Source of the DNA: Methanosphaera sp. ISO3-F5
GTDB taxonomy: Archaea > Methanobacteriota > Methanobacteria > Methanobacteriales > Methanobacteriaceae
Assembly: GCF_034480035.2 (NCBI RefSeq)
Contig: NZ_CP118753.2
Span: forward strand, 1,955,426-2,019,425
DNA: 64,000 bases
Direction: 5' to 3'
The notes beneath the pieces were generated by a model. The model was not told where the DNA came from. It was given only the letters and a program-made list of their open reading frames with translations, and made no database searches. The first letter of the stretch is position 1, and each line of letters opens with the position of its first letter. Of the stretch, positions 20,611 through 30,184 are shown in pieces. A program made the translations under genes and the position numbers.

Positions 20611-23319
20611 ATGACTTTTGAATTAGAAGATTTAGGATTTAAAAAACATGTCTGCAGTAAGTGTGGACAGACTTTCTGGTCAATAAAAGAAAGATCAACA
20701 TGTGGAGATGCTCCATGTGATGAGTATGAATTTATTGGTAATCCTGTTACAAACAAACAATACGATCTGATGGGTATTCAGAAACAGTTTAAGGAATTTT
20801 TCAAAAACAATAACCATACACCAATAGACAGGTACCCAGTACTTGCAAAAAGATGGAGAAATGACGTATTCCTGGTGGGAGCTACAATATATGACTTCCA
20901 GCCATGGGTAACAAGTGGAATGGTAAGGCCTCCGGCAAATCCTCTTACAATAGCACAGCCATCAATAAGATTAAATGATGTGGATAATGTGGGAAGAAGT
21001 GGAAGACACATGACCTGCTTCACAATGGGAGCACACCACGCATTCAACAGTGACGACAACGAAATATACTGGAAAGACCAAACACTAAGATACTGTTACG
21101 AATTCCTGGTAAGCATAGGCATAAACCCAGAAGAAATAACTTACATAGAATCCTGGTGGAAAGGTGGAGGAAACGAAGGACCATCCTATGAAATATGTGC
21201 ACACGGAGTAGAACTAGCAACACTAGTGTTCATACAATACAAAACAACCAAAGATGGCCTCGAAGAAATACCATTAAGAATAGTGGACACAGGATACGGA
21301 CTAGAACGTATAGCATGGGTAAGTCAGGGAACACCAACCGCATATGATGCAACATTCGGACCAGTAATAGACAAACTAACCGAACTAAGCGGAGTAGAAC
21401 TAGACACAGAAATACTATCAGAAAATGCAAGAATAGCAGGGATGATGGACCTCGAAGACATATCAGACCTAAAACTCCTACGAAAAAAAGTAGCAGAAAA
21501 ACTATCATTAGACCCAGAAGTACTAAGAAAAGCAACAGCACCAATGGAAGCAATATACATAGTAGCAGACCATACCCGATGTCTAAGCTTCATGCTAGCA
21601 GACGGGATAATACCATCCAACGTAAAAGAAGGATACCTTGCAAGACTAGTGCTAAGAAGAACAGTAAAATACATGAACGAACTAGGACTCAAAGAATCAT
21701 TATCAGATATAATGAAAATACAACTAGACTTCCTAAGCCAAACATACCCAGAAATCAAGGACAACGCAGAACACATACTAAACATCACAGACCTCGAAGA
21801 AGAAAGATACCATACAACACTCACCAAGGGAAGAAACCTTGTAAAACGTTCAATAGAAAAACTAAGAAAAGAAGGACAAACATCATTCCCAACAGACATG
21901 CTCATAAACTTCTACGACTCCAACGGAATACCACCAGAAACAGTAGAAAGCATATGCAATGAAAACGACTTTGACGCAAACATACCAGACAACTTCTACA
22001 CACAAATAGCAGCAGCACACGAAGAAGAAGACGAAGAAGAACAAGAACCATTAGAACTAGACTACCCACAAACATACCTGGCATTCTATGATGACCTACA
22101 GCAAAGACAATTCACGGCCAAAGTACTGGGAGTAGAAGACTCAAACAAGATAATACTAGACCAGACAATATACTACCCTGAAGGTGGAGGACAACCATCA
22201 GATGAAGGAACAATCACCAGGCCAGATGGAACAACAATAAACATAACCTACGCCGAAAAACAGGACGGAATAGTACTACACCACGTAGACAAAGAAGACA
22301 TAGAAAAACTAGACGGTATCATAGGCGAAGAAATAACTGGTGAAATAGATGCACTAAGACGAGACCTACTTACAAGCAACCACTCAGCAACACACCTTAT
22401 CATAGCATCAGCAAGAAAAGTGCTAGGAAAACACATATGGCAGGCAGGATCACAAAATGGAATAGAAAAAACAAGAATCGACCTATCACACTACAAACGA
22501 ATCACAACAGACGATCTAAAACAGATAGAAAAACTTGCAAACGAGTACGTTAAACAAAACCTCCCAGTAAACATACAATGGTATGACAGGACAGACGCAG
22601 AAATCAAGTACGGATTCAAACTATACCAGGGAGGTATAGTACCTGGAAAAGACATAAGAGTAGTGGAAATACCAGGCGTAGACGTGGAAGCATGTGCAGG
22701 AACACACGTACAAACCACTGGTGATGTTGGAATCATCAAAGTACTTAAAACAGAAAGAGTACAGGACGGAGTGGAACGTATAGAATTCGCAGTAGCAGAC
22801 AGTGCAATAAACAAGATACAGGAAATAGATGACATCCTAAGAGAAAGCAGTGACGTGTTCGGCGTAGATGCAGAACAGTTACCTAAAACATGTAACAGGT
22901 TCTTCAATGAATGGAAGGAACAGCAAAAAACAATAAAAGCACTAGAAAAACAATTAGCAGAAGCAAAAATATCATCACTCCAGGATAATGTTGAAGAAGT
23001 AAACGGTTACAAAATATTAACACAAATAATGGATGCACAGGCAGGACAGCTAAGAGAAATAGCAACAAACCTCGTGGAGAAGGATGAAGTAGCAGACCTT
23101 GCTGTTATCATTAACAATCAGGGAAATATTGTAGCATCATGTAACGGGCAGATAGTGGATAAAGGCCTGAAAATGGGTGATGTAATAAACATTATCGGTG
23201 AAATCATGGGTGGAAGAGGAGGAGGAAAACCTAACCTTGCACAAGGTGCGGGAATGACACAACTTGATAAGAAAGAAGAAGCATTCACTGCATTACATGA
23301 TAAAATAAATGAATTATAA
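20611..23319 (+). CDS. alaS: Alanyl-tRNA synthetase
   Basis: 902 residues, typical of the archaeal type. It charges tRNA-Ala and edits mischarged Ser or Gly. Features in order: the archaeal N-terminal zinc-type segment CSKCGQTFWSIKERSTCGD (about 13-31), the class II catalytic core with FTMGAHHAFN, the editing domain with HSATHLI near 590 and CAGTHVQTTGDVG near 694, and the C-terminal GGRGGGKPNLAQG motif. It stands alone with an AT-rich leader. Confidence 0.97.
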   Translation: MTFELEDLGFKKHVCSKCGQTFWSIKERSTCGDAPCDEYEFIGNPVTNKQYDLMGIQKQFKEFFKNNNHTPIDRYPVLAKRWRNDVFLVGATIYDFQPWVTSGMVRPPANPLTIAQPSIRLNDVDNVGRSGRHMTCFTMGAHHAFNSDDNEIYWKDQTLRYCYEFLVSIGINPEEITYIESWWKGGGNEGPSYEICAHGVELATLVFIQYKTTKDGLEEIPLRIVDTGYGLERIAWVSQGTPTAYDATFGPVIDKLTELSGVELDTEILSENARIAGMMDLEDISDLKLLRKKVAEKLSLDPEVLRKATAPMEAIYIVADHTRCLSFMLADGIIPSNVKEGYLARLVLRRTVKYMNELGLKESLSDIMKIQLDFLSQTYPEIKDNAEHILNITDLEEERYHTTLTKGRNLVKRSIEKLRKEGQTSFPTDMLINFYDSNGIPPETVESICNENDFDANIPDNFYTQIAAAHEEEDEEEQEPLELDYPQTYLAFYDDLQQRQFTAKVLGVEDSNKIILDQTIYYPEGGGQPSDEGTITRPDGTTINITYAEKQDGIVLHHVDKEDIEKLDGIIGEEITGEIDALRRDLLTSNHSATHLIIASARKVLGKHIWQAGSQNGIEKTRIDLSHYKRITTDDLKQIEKLANEYVKQNLPVNIQWYDRTDAEIKYGFKLYQGGIVPGKDIRVVEIPGVDVEACAGTHVQTTGDVGIIKVLKTERVQDGVERIEFAVADSAINKIQEIDDILRESSDVFGVDAEQLPKTCNRFFNEWKEQQKTIKALEKQLAEAKISSLQDNVEEVNGYKILTQIMDAQAGQLREIATNLVEKDEVADLAVIINNQGNIVASCNGQIVDKGLKMGDVINIIGEIMGGRGGGKPNLAQGAGMTQLDKKEEAFTALHDKINEL

Positions 23320-23427
23320 TAACTTAATTCATTTTATTAACTATTTTTAAACTTTTTTTAACATATCCTTTTTTTAGAAAATCCTTTAAATAATGAAAAT
23401 CCTAATATAATATCAACAAGTAATAAA

Positions 23428-23431
23428 GGGG
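23428..23431 (+). promoter_or_regulatory. GGGG ribosome site preceding an ATT start
   Basis: AAAGGGGAT lies 9 bases before an ATT codon at 23441 that opens the coding frame. It supports a start 69 bases upstream of the first ATG. Confidence 0.5.
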
Positions 23432-23440
23432 ATAAAAAAC

Positions 23441-24142
23441 ATTTTAAAAGAAATATTAACAAAGGATTATGCAGTATACGATTTCCCATTTTACAAACAT
23501 AATCCTAGAATGCCAGTAACCGGATGGATACTTATATTCATATCAATACTATTAGGTTTCATAGCATCAGCATCAATATATGATTATTCAGAATTCCTAT
23601 CAAGCATAATTCAATGCACAATAATGATCATACCACTACTATACTATCTAGGATGGGATTATAATCTCATAATACGCAAACCCACAAATGACGAACTAAA
23701 AATAGCAATACTAATGTTTCTAGGATACATCTGTTATGCAATAATCATGATAATACTACTGGACACACTAGGATTAACAGGCACTGGAGGAGTAGTACAG
23801 GAAGATTATGTGACAATAGAAACCATAATCTCACTAATATTTTCCATGATGAACGAAGAACTAATTAAATTCATACCATTAATGTTCTTCATGAGACTAT
23901 TCTATAAGTTTTCACAAAAGCGTAAACTATCATTCATAGTCTCAGCAATCATAGTAATGGCAGGTTTCGGATTACTACATTACACTGATGGAGTCACAAT
24001 ATACTCTGTTTTACTAATACAAGGCCTGGGCTCAATCTTCGAAGTATACGGTTACTATAAGACAAGAAATCTATTAGTACCATATTTATCTCACCTATTA
24101 ACAGACGCATTTCTAATGAGCCTAATGTTACTTCAGTTATGA
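23441..24142 (+). CDS. CPBP-family intramembrane metalloprotease, apparent ATT start
   Basis: 233 residues if translation begins at ATT 23441. The family cleaves or binds membrane substrates (CAAX protease and bacteriocin-processing homologues). Several membrane helices are visible, with the motif residues NEELIKF (Glu139-Glu140), GLLHYTDG and HLLTDAF in the expected order. The first ATG is at 23510, but the 23 codons before it read DYAVYDFPFYKHNPR, which looks like real protein. The frame upstream is bounded by a stop at 23408 and contains no ATG, GTG or TTG. Substrate unknown. Confidence 0.75.
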   Translation: MLKEILTKDYAVYDFPFYKHNPRMPVTGWILIFISILLGFIASASIYDYSEFLSSIIQCTIMIIPLLYYLGWDYNLIIRKPTNDELKIAILMFLGYICYAIIMIILLDTLGLTGTGGVVQEDYVTIETIISLIFSMMNEELIKFIPLMFFMRLFYKFSQKRKLSFIVSAIIVMAGFGLLHYTDGVTIYSVLLIQGLGSIFEVYGYYKTRNLLVPYLSHLLTDAFLMSLMLLQL

Positions 24143-24225
24143 AATATGGAATTAATTTAATTAATAACTTTTAACAAAACATTAAAATAGAATAATGAAC
24201 AAAACAGTAGGGGAGTGGTTAAGAC

Positions 24226-25473
24226 ATGGTGAAAACAGTAGATGAAATTAGGGAAAAATTAGATTCAGGTGACGCAGTAGTACTGACAGCACAAGAACTT
24301 AAAACTAAATTAAAAAATGGTGAAGAAGTTACATTGGATGATGTTGACGTAGTAACATGTGGAACCAGTGGTGTGATGAGTGGAACCACAGCATTACTAC
24401 ATATTCCAGTATCCGAACCAGGAGAATTTAACAAGGCAAAAGAAGTCTACCTTAATGGTGTTCCAGCATATCCGGGTCCATGTCCTAATGAATTATTAGG
24501 ATCCGTTGATGTTGTACTCTACGGTACAAATCATAGTAAAACAAGGGAAGGATATGGTGGAGGATTCCTACTTAAAGACCTTGTGGAAGGCAAAGAAATA
24601 GATGTTCAGGTATTTGATAATGAAGGAAAAGAGTTCAATACTAAAATAACATTGGATGATCTTGGCACGGCCAGAATCATTGGTACACGTATGGCCTTCA
24701 AGAACTATAATTCATTCACAAATCCTGAAAGAAAAGCACAGGAATCCATATTTAATGTAGCTCCAATGGAGGGACCATATAATAATTATTCATTCAGTGG
24801 GTGTGGTGACATAAATCCACTGGCAAACGATCCCGAACAGAAAGTAATAAGGCCGGGTACAAAGGTACTGTTAAATGGTGCTCAGGGTGTAATAATTGAT
24901 AATGGTACAAGAAGTACTGATGAAAAACCTAACCTACTGCTTACTGCTGACATTAAGGAAATGAACTCATATTATCTTGGAGGATTTAAGACTGGTATGG
25001 GTCCTGAAGTATTTGATTCTGTTGCAATCCCTATACCTGTTACAAGTGAAGAAGTGCTTGAAAACCTAAAAGTACTTAACAAGGACATACAATTACCTGT
25101 ATGTGATATTCATGGAAGACACTTGCCAATAGATAATATTGATTATACTGTATGGGATGATGTGGATTACAGGCCAACAACAGACCCTGATAAATGTTTT
25201 AACTGTATTCCATGTTTACCAGAACTTTACTGTCCAGTAAATGCTTATGGTAAAGATAAAACGATAGATACCAGTTTATGTTATGGTTGTGGATACTGTG
25301 CATATGTTTGTCCACGTGGTGTGCCAAGCATTGAACTTGGTAATATCAGAATCGAAGCTGATGGTAAGCAAAGAAGCATCCCTGTTACATGCAGGCAGTC
25401 TGATAAGAAGCGTGGAATGGATATTGCAGAGGAACTTAAGGAATCCATTCTTGATGGTTCATTTAAACTTTAA
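24226..25473 (+). CDS. DUF39 homocysteine-synthesis-type protein with ferredoxin domain
   Basis: 415 residues. The N-terminal 320 belong to the DUF39 family, known as methanogenesis marker 16 and related to the enzyme that inserts sulfide into aspartate semialdehyde to make homocysteine. VVTCGTSGVMSGTTALLH (near 45) holds a conserved Cys. The C-terminus carries two 4Fe-4S motifs, CFNCIPCLPELYC and CYGCGYCAYVC, so the iron-sulfur partner is fused. GGGGAG precedes the ATG. Family assignment is firm; the precise reaction is inferred from related methanogen proteins. Confidence 0.82.
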   Translation: MVKTVDEIREKLDSGDAVVLTAQELKTKLKNGEEVTLDDVDVVTCGTSGVMSGTTALLHIPVSEPGEFNKAKEVYLNGVPAYPGPCPNELLGSVDVVLYGTNHSKTREGYGGGFLLKDLVEGKEIDVQVFDNEGKEFNTKITLDDLGTARIIGTRMAFKNYNSFTNPERKAQESIFNVAPMEGPYNNYSFSGCGDINPLANDPEQKVIRPGTKVLLNGAQGVIIDNGTRSTDEKPNLLLTADIKEMNSYYLGGFKTGMGPEVFDSVAIPIPVTSEEVLENLKVLNKDIQLPVCDIHGRHLPIDNIDYTVWDDVDYRPTTDPDKCFNCIPCLPELYCPVNAYGKDKTIDTSLCYGCGYCAYVCPRGVPSIELGNIRIEADGKQRSIPVTCRQSDKKRGMDIAEELKESILDGSFKL

Positions 25474-25547
25474 ACTCCAAATATTTTTTATTCTTTTATT
25501 TTTTCATGAAAATTTATTAATAATGTAAGAATCATATATTTATACAT

Positions 25548-26234
25548 ATGTTTAGAGCAGTATTTTTTGATATGGATGACACTATATATGATACTTCAGG
25601 GTTTGCTGCTATTGCTAGGCGTGCTGCAGTTAAATCAATGGTGCATAATGGTCTTAAATGTACTGAAGATGAAGGTTATGAGCATCTGATTAGAATTATC
25701 AAGGATAAGGGTTCAAATTATGATAAGCATTTTAATATCCTTGTTGAGGAGGTTAATGGTGAGGAGGATCCTTTAATAATTGTTAATGGTATAATCACTT
25801 ATCATAATACTAAGTTTGCTATGCTTAAGTTGGAACCTGAATCATTCTCCATACTATTGTACCTTAAAAGTCAGGGGTATAAGGTTGGTCTTATTACTAA
25901 TGGTAAGGAGTTGAAGCAGTGGGAGAAGTTGGTTCGGCTGGGTGTTTACCCATTCTTTGATGATGTGGTTACATCTGAATCTGTTGGTGTTGAAAAGCCG
26001 GATCCTGAGATTTTTGAGATTGCTATGAAGAGGCTTGGTGTTACTGCGGGTACTTCTTTGATGATTGGTAACAACTTTGATGCGGATATTATGGGTGCTT
26101 GTAATGCTGGTATGCAGAGTATGCTTATTAATTCTAAGCTTACTTCTGAACAGAAGGATGTTCTTGAGGATATGGGTGTATCTGAGAATGTGCGGGAAAT
26201 TAATAGTTTGATTGATTTGATGAAGATTTTATAA
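25548..26234 (+). CDS. HAD-superfamily phosphatase
   Basis: 228 residues. The HAD motifs are present in order: FFDMDDTIYDT (nucleophile Asp and acid Asp, residues 8-10), GLITNG near 126, Lys in EKPDPEIFE near 149, and GNNFDADIMGA near 174. These are soluble phosphatases of small metabolites; the substrate cannot be told. Codon use is strongly T/G-rich compared with alaS nearby. Confidence 0.88.
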   Translation: MFRAVFFDMDDTIYDTSGFAAIARRAAVKSMVHNGLKCTEDEGYEHLIRIIKDKGSNYDKHFNILVEEVNGEEDPLIIVNGIITYHNTKFAMLKLEPESFSILLYLKSQGYKVGLITNGKELKQWEKLVRLGVYPFFDDVVTSESVGVEKPDPEIFEIAMKRLGVTAGTSLMIGNNFDADIMGACNAGMQSMLINSKLTSEQKDVLEDMGVSENVREINSLIDLMKIL

Positions 26235-26335
26235 GAAAAATAGTAAAATGTATATTGTTATATTATCATAAATATTATTGGCTTTATAGTTAAGGGATTA
26301 TTATTATTTAATTGATTGAATTGGAGATTAGAGAT

Positions 26336-26509
26336 ATGGACTTCTTATTATTATATTCTGAGATTATTCCTACAATATTTGCTGTTGCCGGAATATATTT
26401 CATGTTATCTGGTGGGTTAGAAGAAAATAGGATACAGTTGGTTGTGGGCATTGCATTGTTTGTCTTGGCTGTTCTTATCCCATTTGTTAGTTTATCTATA
26501 CTTGTCTAA
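26336..26509 (+). CDS. Small two-helix membrane protein
   Basis: 57 residues from the ATG at 26336, preceded by GGAG at 26323-26326. Two hydrophobic helices are separated by a short turn (GGLEENRIQ). No family recognised. Its 3' end overlaps the convergent PfkB gene by 18 bp. Confidence 0.6.
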   Translation: MDFLLLYSEIIPTIFAVAGIYFMLSGGLEENRIQLVVGIALFVLAVLIPFVSLSILV

Positions 26510-27373
26510 TTCTTCTTCTATTTTTTCTTTGTTTGTTTGTAGTGGGCCTTTGTTTTCTAGTTTTTCTTTTGCTGTTATTGATGCGAATAGTCCTGCTTCT
26601 CTGATGTTTCTGGTTTCTTGTAGTTTTGTGATGTATGCTGCTATGTATGTGTCTCCTAGTCCGGTTGCGTCTATGTTTTTTGTGGTTTTTATTGCTGGTA
26701 TTTTTATTGTTTCATTTTTTGTGTAGATTTTTGATCCTTTTTCTGCGAGTGTTATGATTACTTGTTGGAGGTTGTATTTGTTTATTATCTTGTTTATGGT
26801 TTCTTTTTTTATGTTGTCTATGTTGAATGCGGTCTTTGCTTCTTTTTTGTCTAGGCATATTATGTCTGTGTGTTTGAGGTATTTTTCTTTGTTGGTCCAT
26901 TGTTTTTGTGTTATGTTGTTGTTTTTGTCTGTTTTTCTGAGGTATCCTTGTGGTAGTAGTATTGTTGTTGTGTTGTGTTGTTTTATGTGTTGTATTGTTT
27001 CTGGTGGTATGTCTTCTGGGGATAGGGGTGATATTAGTGCGTATTTTATGGGTGTTAGGTTGATTTTTATGTCTTGTGGGTGTATTGTGTTTTCGGGTAG
27101 TATTGCTTTTTGTGTTCTGTTTAGTTTTGTGTCGTAGATGTTTGTGTATTCTTGTGTTTTTTCTTTTAGTATTATTTCTTGTTTTTTCATTATATTGTTT
27201 AGTAGTTTTGTATCATTTTTTCCTATTGTTATTATTGATGTGGTGTCTTGTTTTAGTTGGGTTAATGTCATTGTCTGGTAGTATACTGCACCGCCTATCT
27301 GTGTATATGTGTCGTGTGGTGTAATTATCTTGTCTTTTGTCACCGGACCTATACTGAGTATTTTATTTTTCAT
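26492..27373 (-). CDS. PfkB-family sugar or nucleoside kinase
   Basis: About 293 residues from ATG 27373, behind TGGTGA. The C-terminal signature DATGLGDTYIAAY (near 237) with the catalytic Asp and anion-hole glycines identifies the ribokinase/PfkB fold, and IGGAVYYQ near 30 fits its N-terminal substrate loop. An ATG at 27385 is an alternative start. It begins a few bases after the stop of the HisA-like gene, so the two form an operon. The substrate is unknown. The coding strand is extremely A/C-rich. Confidence 0.82.
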   Translation of the reverse strand: MKNKILSIGPVTKDKIITPHDTYTQIGGAVYYQTMTLTQLKQDTTSIITIGKNDTKLLNNIMKKQEIILKEKTQEYTNIYDTKLNRTQKAILPENTIHPQDIKINLTPIKYALISPLSPEDIPPETIQHIKQHNTTTILLPQGYLRKTDKNNNITQKQWTNKEKYLKHTDIICLDKKEAKTAFNIDNIKKETINKIINKYNLQQVIITLAEKGSKIYTKNETIKIPAIKTTKNIDATGLGDTYIAAYITKLQETRNIREAGLFASITAKEKLENKGPLQTNKEKIEEELDKYR

Positions 27374-27378
27374 ATTTT

Positions 27379-28068
27379 TCACCATGTGTGTTTTGTGGAT
27401 AGTCTTCCTTCATGTAGTATTGTGCCGATTATGAAGTTGTCTATGCCCTTTTTTTTGTAGGATGTGATGCTTTGGTTGGTTATTCCGCCTGCTATTATGT
27501 GTTGTGTGTATGGTGTTTTTTCTATGATGTCTTCTATTATGTTTGTGGTGTTTCCTTTTTCTGTACCTACTTGTGATAGGTTTAAGAGTATTGTGTATGC
27601 TGGTTTAACCTTATTGATTAGGCGTATTATATCATCCAATTTGATACACTTATTCTTTACTAACAGTTCATTATCCTTAATATCCACACTTATAACTATA
27701 TTATCATGAGGCATTTCTTCGAAAATTTGCTCAACATCACTTATAATATTCATAGTTTCAGTAGCTAATATAGGGTAAGTGCAAATATTTTTATTAAAAA
27801 TAATATCATCAACACATGAAGCACCATTATCCAACAAAACAGGAACAACCTCATTAACATCCGATATCAAGCCACTATTATCACCAACACCCATAATCCT
27901 ATCTAAATCAGCAATATAAACAACACGAGCACCAGCATCCCTCAGACTAAGTGACATCTCAAAAATATCATCACCATAAACACTATCCAATCTAGTGTAA
28001 GTATCCCTGAAACCACTCTTACCACTAACACACATGCCATCCTTAACATCAAAAACAGGAATAATCAT
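27379..28068 (-). CDS. HisA/HisF-type TIM-barrel protein
   Basis: 229 residues beginning MIIPVFDVKDGMCVSGKSG, which matches the start of HisA-type isomerases (DxxxG..V). Further marks are VYIADLDRIMG near 51 and the phosphate-binding end IIAGGITN near 192 with FIIGTILHEG. The usual catalytic Asp positions are only partly kept, so it is probably a methanogen-specific relative rather than true HisA. It precedes a PfkB kinase. Base use changes sharply within the gene near 27650. Confidence 0.72.
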   Translation of the reverse strand: MIIPVFDVKDGMCVSGKSGFRDTYTRLDSVYGDDIFEMSLSLRDAGARVVYIADLDRIMGVGDNSGLISDVNEVVPVLLDNGASCVDDIIFNKNICTYPILATETMNIISDVEQIFEEMPHDNIVISVDIKDNELLVKNKCIKLDDIIRLINKVKPAYTILLNLSQVGTEKGNTTNIIEDIIEKTPYTQHIIAGGITNQSITSYKKKGIDNFIIGTILHEGRLSTKHTW

Positions 28069-28069
28069 A

Positions 28070-28345
28070 CTAATCTAAACTCTTATTTCTATTTTCAACA
28101 TACTCATCAACAGCATCCAAACTAAGATTAATAGCAGCATCTGCCAAATCATCAGGTAAATTAACATCACTATCCAAATCAATATCTATATCAATATCAA
28201 AACCTTCACTACCACGCTCAAGATTAATAGTAATATTAATATCCTCAAACTCCTTCTTATTCACATGCTTCAATATATATCTTTCACTAGTAGAATATGC
28301 AATATCAATAATTTCTTCAACTTCACTATCAGTTAACGGTATCAT
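28070..28345 (-). CDS. DUF3194 family protein
   Basis: 91 acidic residues starting MIPLTDSEVEEIIDIAYS, with a repetitive DIDIDIDLDSDV stretch. It matches the small archaeal DUF3194 family that often sits next to prefoldin beta, as here. Function unknown. Confidence 0.7.
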   Translation of the reverse strand: MIPLTDSEVEEIIDIAYSTSERYILKHVNKKEFEDINITINLERGSEGFDIDIDIDLDSDVNLPDDLADAAINLSLDAVDEYVENRNKSLD

Positions 28346-28445
28346 AATAAAATTCTCCCATAAAAAAAAATCAGTTTATCAATAAAAAACAAAATTTGGT
28401 GGTTATAATATAAAAAAGGATAAACAATAGAAAAAAAATAATAAT

Positions 28446-28793
28446 CTATTGCTGTACTTGACTCATAGCACTCTGAAGACTAGTCTGTAATTCTTCAAGT
28501 CTGCTAGCAATACGTTTTTCCTGTTTTTCAATAGTTTTCTGCCTAATTTCAAGCATTTCAATACTATCTTTCAATTCAGTTTCACTGTCAGCCTTATTAG
28601 TCTTAATAAGTAAAGGACCAGCAGTTTTATAAACATCCTGATCATCAGCAGTTTTAGATAATTCATCTAAAGCCTTTTTAGCTTCATTAATCTGTAAAGT
28701 AACAGTTTGTTTTTGCATAGCAATTGACTGAGCCTGCTGTTGAACTTGTTGGAATTGATTTAATTGTTCTTGTACATTTTGTGGCATATCCAT
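28446..28793 (-). CDS. pfdB: Prefoldin subunit beta
   Basis: 115 residues with two long coiled-coil arms joined by a beta-hairpin ([14 protein letters not shown], about 53-66), the prefoldin beta layout. It hands unfolded proteins to the thermosome. It closes the exosome superoperon in many archaea, as it does here. Confidence 0.93.
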   Translation of the reverse strand: MDMPQNVQEQLNQFQQVQQQAQSIAMQKQTVTLQINEAKKALDELSKTADDQDVYKTAGPLLIKTNKADSETELKDSIEMLEIRQKTIEKQEKRIASRLEELQTSLQSAMSQVQQ

Positions 28794-28876
28794 ATTTTCT
28801 CACCTATAATATTTCTTTCTTTAAATAAAATAATTAACGTAAATTTATATTAATATAATATATCTCCATCATCATA

Positions 28877-29149
28877 TTAAATTTTTATGATTTCATTAGA
28901 TAATTTTATCCATCGAACATAAGAATTAATAGAAGCACGTAAGCTAACAACATCCTTAGAAAAAATCCGGATAACAATAACATTACCCTCTAATTCAATC
29001 TCACTAGTTGAACGTTCACCACGAGCAAAAGAAATCTCCGGCTTAATAGAATTATAAACAATCTCAGCATCATGACAATTATCATACTCTATATTAAACA
29101 CAGTTTCAACACTATCTAAAATCTTATCTTCACACATAAAACTCATCAT
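28877..29149 (-). CDS. pcc1: KEOPS complex subunit Pcc1
   Basis: About 90 residues from the paired ATGs at 29149 and 29146. A longer frame upstream only overlaps the Brix gene. ETVFNIEYDNCHDAEIVYNS and the closing ASINSYVRWIKLSNEI are typical of Pcc1. It dimerises KEOPS, which makes the t6A37 tRNA modification. It follows the Brix gene stop directly, the conserved order in this superoperon. Confidence 0.82.
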   Translation of the reverse strand: MMSFMCEDKILDSVETVFNIEYDNCHDAEIVYNSIKPEISFARGERSTSEIELEGNVIVIRIFSKDVVSLRASINSYVRWIKLSNEIIKI

Positions 29150-29150
29150 C

Positions 29151-29669
29151 CTAATACAATTTAAACCCCTTAATATAAACCCTATAATCAGTATCCAAAC
29201 CTTTCTTATCAATAAAATCGGCACTATACATATTATCCTCATAATCCCGTATGACAATACAGTTACTCCTAATCTTTTCACCACTCTTAAAACTACTCAT
29301 ACTAACAAACAAGTCATCCAAACCCCGTGCCTTATTAATTAACACAATAGCTGAACTATCAGTATTCACACTACTATTCTCCTGGGGCAAAGACACATTA
29401 ATATAAATGCTACAACACGGATTTTCAGCATCCACACTTAAATCATAAACATTTACGCTGCTAGGATTACCCTTGGTTTCAGTAATAACCAACAACAGGG
29501 AATTCTCATAACTTTTTGCCTGATTAACAATCTTACTAAAACTAGACTTTCCCCTATTAATATAAACAGCATTAAAATAATGCTTCAAAAACTGAGCAAA
29601 TCTTCTTGTAATCTGGGTAGGCTTTCTACTAGTAGAAATCACAAACTTATAATTTACATCGTATAACAT
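29151..29669 (-). CDS. Brix-domain ribosome biogenesis protein (Imp4-like)
   Basis: 172 residues. FVISTSRKPTQITRRFAQFLKH-type N-terminus and IVNQAKSYENSLLLVITETKG near 46 mark the archaeal Brix/Imp4 family of pre-rRNA binding proteins. Its place between rpoP and pcc1 is the conserved one. Confidence 0.85.
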   Translation of the reverse strand: MLYDVNYKFVISTSRKPTQITRRFAQFLKHYFNAVYINRGKSSFSKIVNQAKSYENSLLLVITETKGNPSSVNVYDLSVDAENPCCSIYINVSLPQENSSVNTDSSAIVLINKARGLDDLFVSMSSFKSGEKIRSNCIVIRDYEDNMYSADFIDKKGLDTDYRVYIKGFKLY

Positions 29670-29765
29670 AAATAATCACTATGAAAATAATAATATAATA
29701 AAAAAATAGTTTATAAAAAGGATAAAAAGGGAATAATACCCTTAATAAAAAAATAGTAAAAATAC

Positions 29766-29897
29766 TTATCGAGCTTTAATAGTACGTTTTACTACAGGAA
29801 CTTCTTTAAATAAAATTCTGTATCTGCATTTAGGACATTTTGATTCCGAATATTTTTTAACATCAACTGTTTGTCCACATTTAATGCATTTGTACAT
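29766..29897 (-). CDS. rpoP: RNA polymerase subunit P (Rpb12-like)
   Basis: 43 residues: [20 protein letters not shown], then [14 protein letters not shown] and a basic end. The two CxxC pairs form the zinc ribbon of subunit P. It starts 2 bases after the L37Ae stop, a standard archaeal pair. Confidence 0.93.
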   Translation of the reverse strand: MYKCIKCGQTVDVKKYSESKCPKCRYRILFKEVPVVKRTIKAR

Positions 29898-29899
29898 GC

Positions 29900-30169
29900 T
29901 TATTCTCCTCCAACGATACGTTTAATGTTACGTTTTGCAACTTTTCCCATTGGTGTTGTAGGAATGTATGCTCCACCAGTAAATACGTTACCACATTTTT
30001 TACATTTCCAGATACCAGCGTGGGTTCTTTTTACACCTGGTCTGTCACATCTAGGACAAATGTGTTTTGCATGCATTTTATCTTCGATATCTCTTACGGT
30101 TCTTTTAGCTTTTCTACCGTATCTAGCACCAAAACGTCCAGTAGATCCTACTTTACTTTTTCTTACCAT
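29900..30169 (-). CDS. rpl37ae: Ribosomal protein eL43 (L37Ae)
   Basis: 89 residues from the ATG for [20 protein letters not shown], the normal start; an upstream in-frame ATG would add MEGEK, which overlaps the ribosome site. The zinc finger [22 protein letters not shown] is intact (Cys pairs near 38-41 and 54-57). Confidence 0.93.
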   Translation of the reverse strand: MVRKSKVGSTGRFGARYGRKAKRTVRDIEDKMHAKHICPRCDRPGVKRTHAGIWKCKKCGNVFTGGAYIPTTPMGKVAKRNIKRIVGGE

Positions 30170-30184
30170 TTTTTCACCTTCCAT

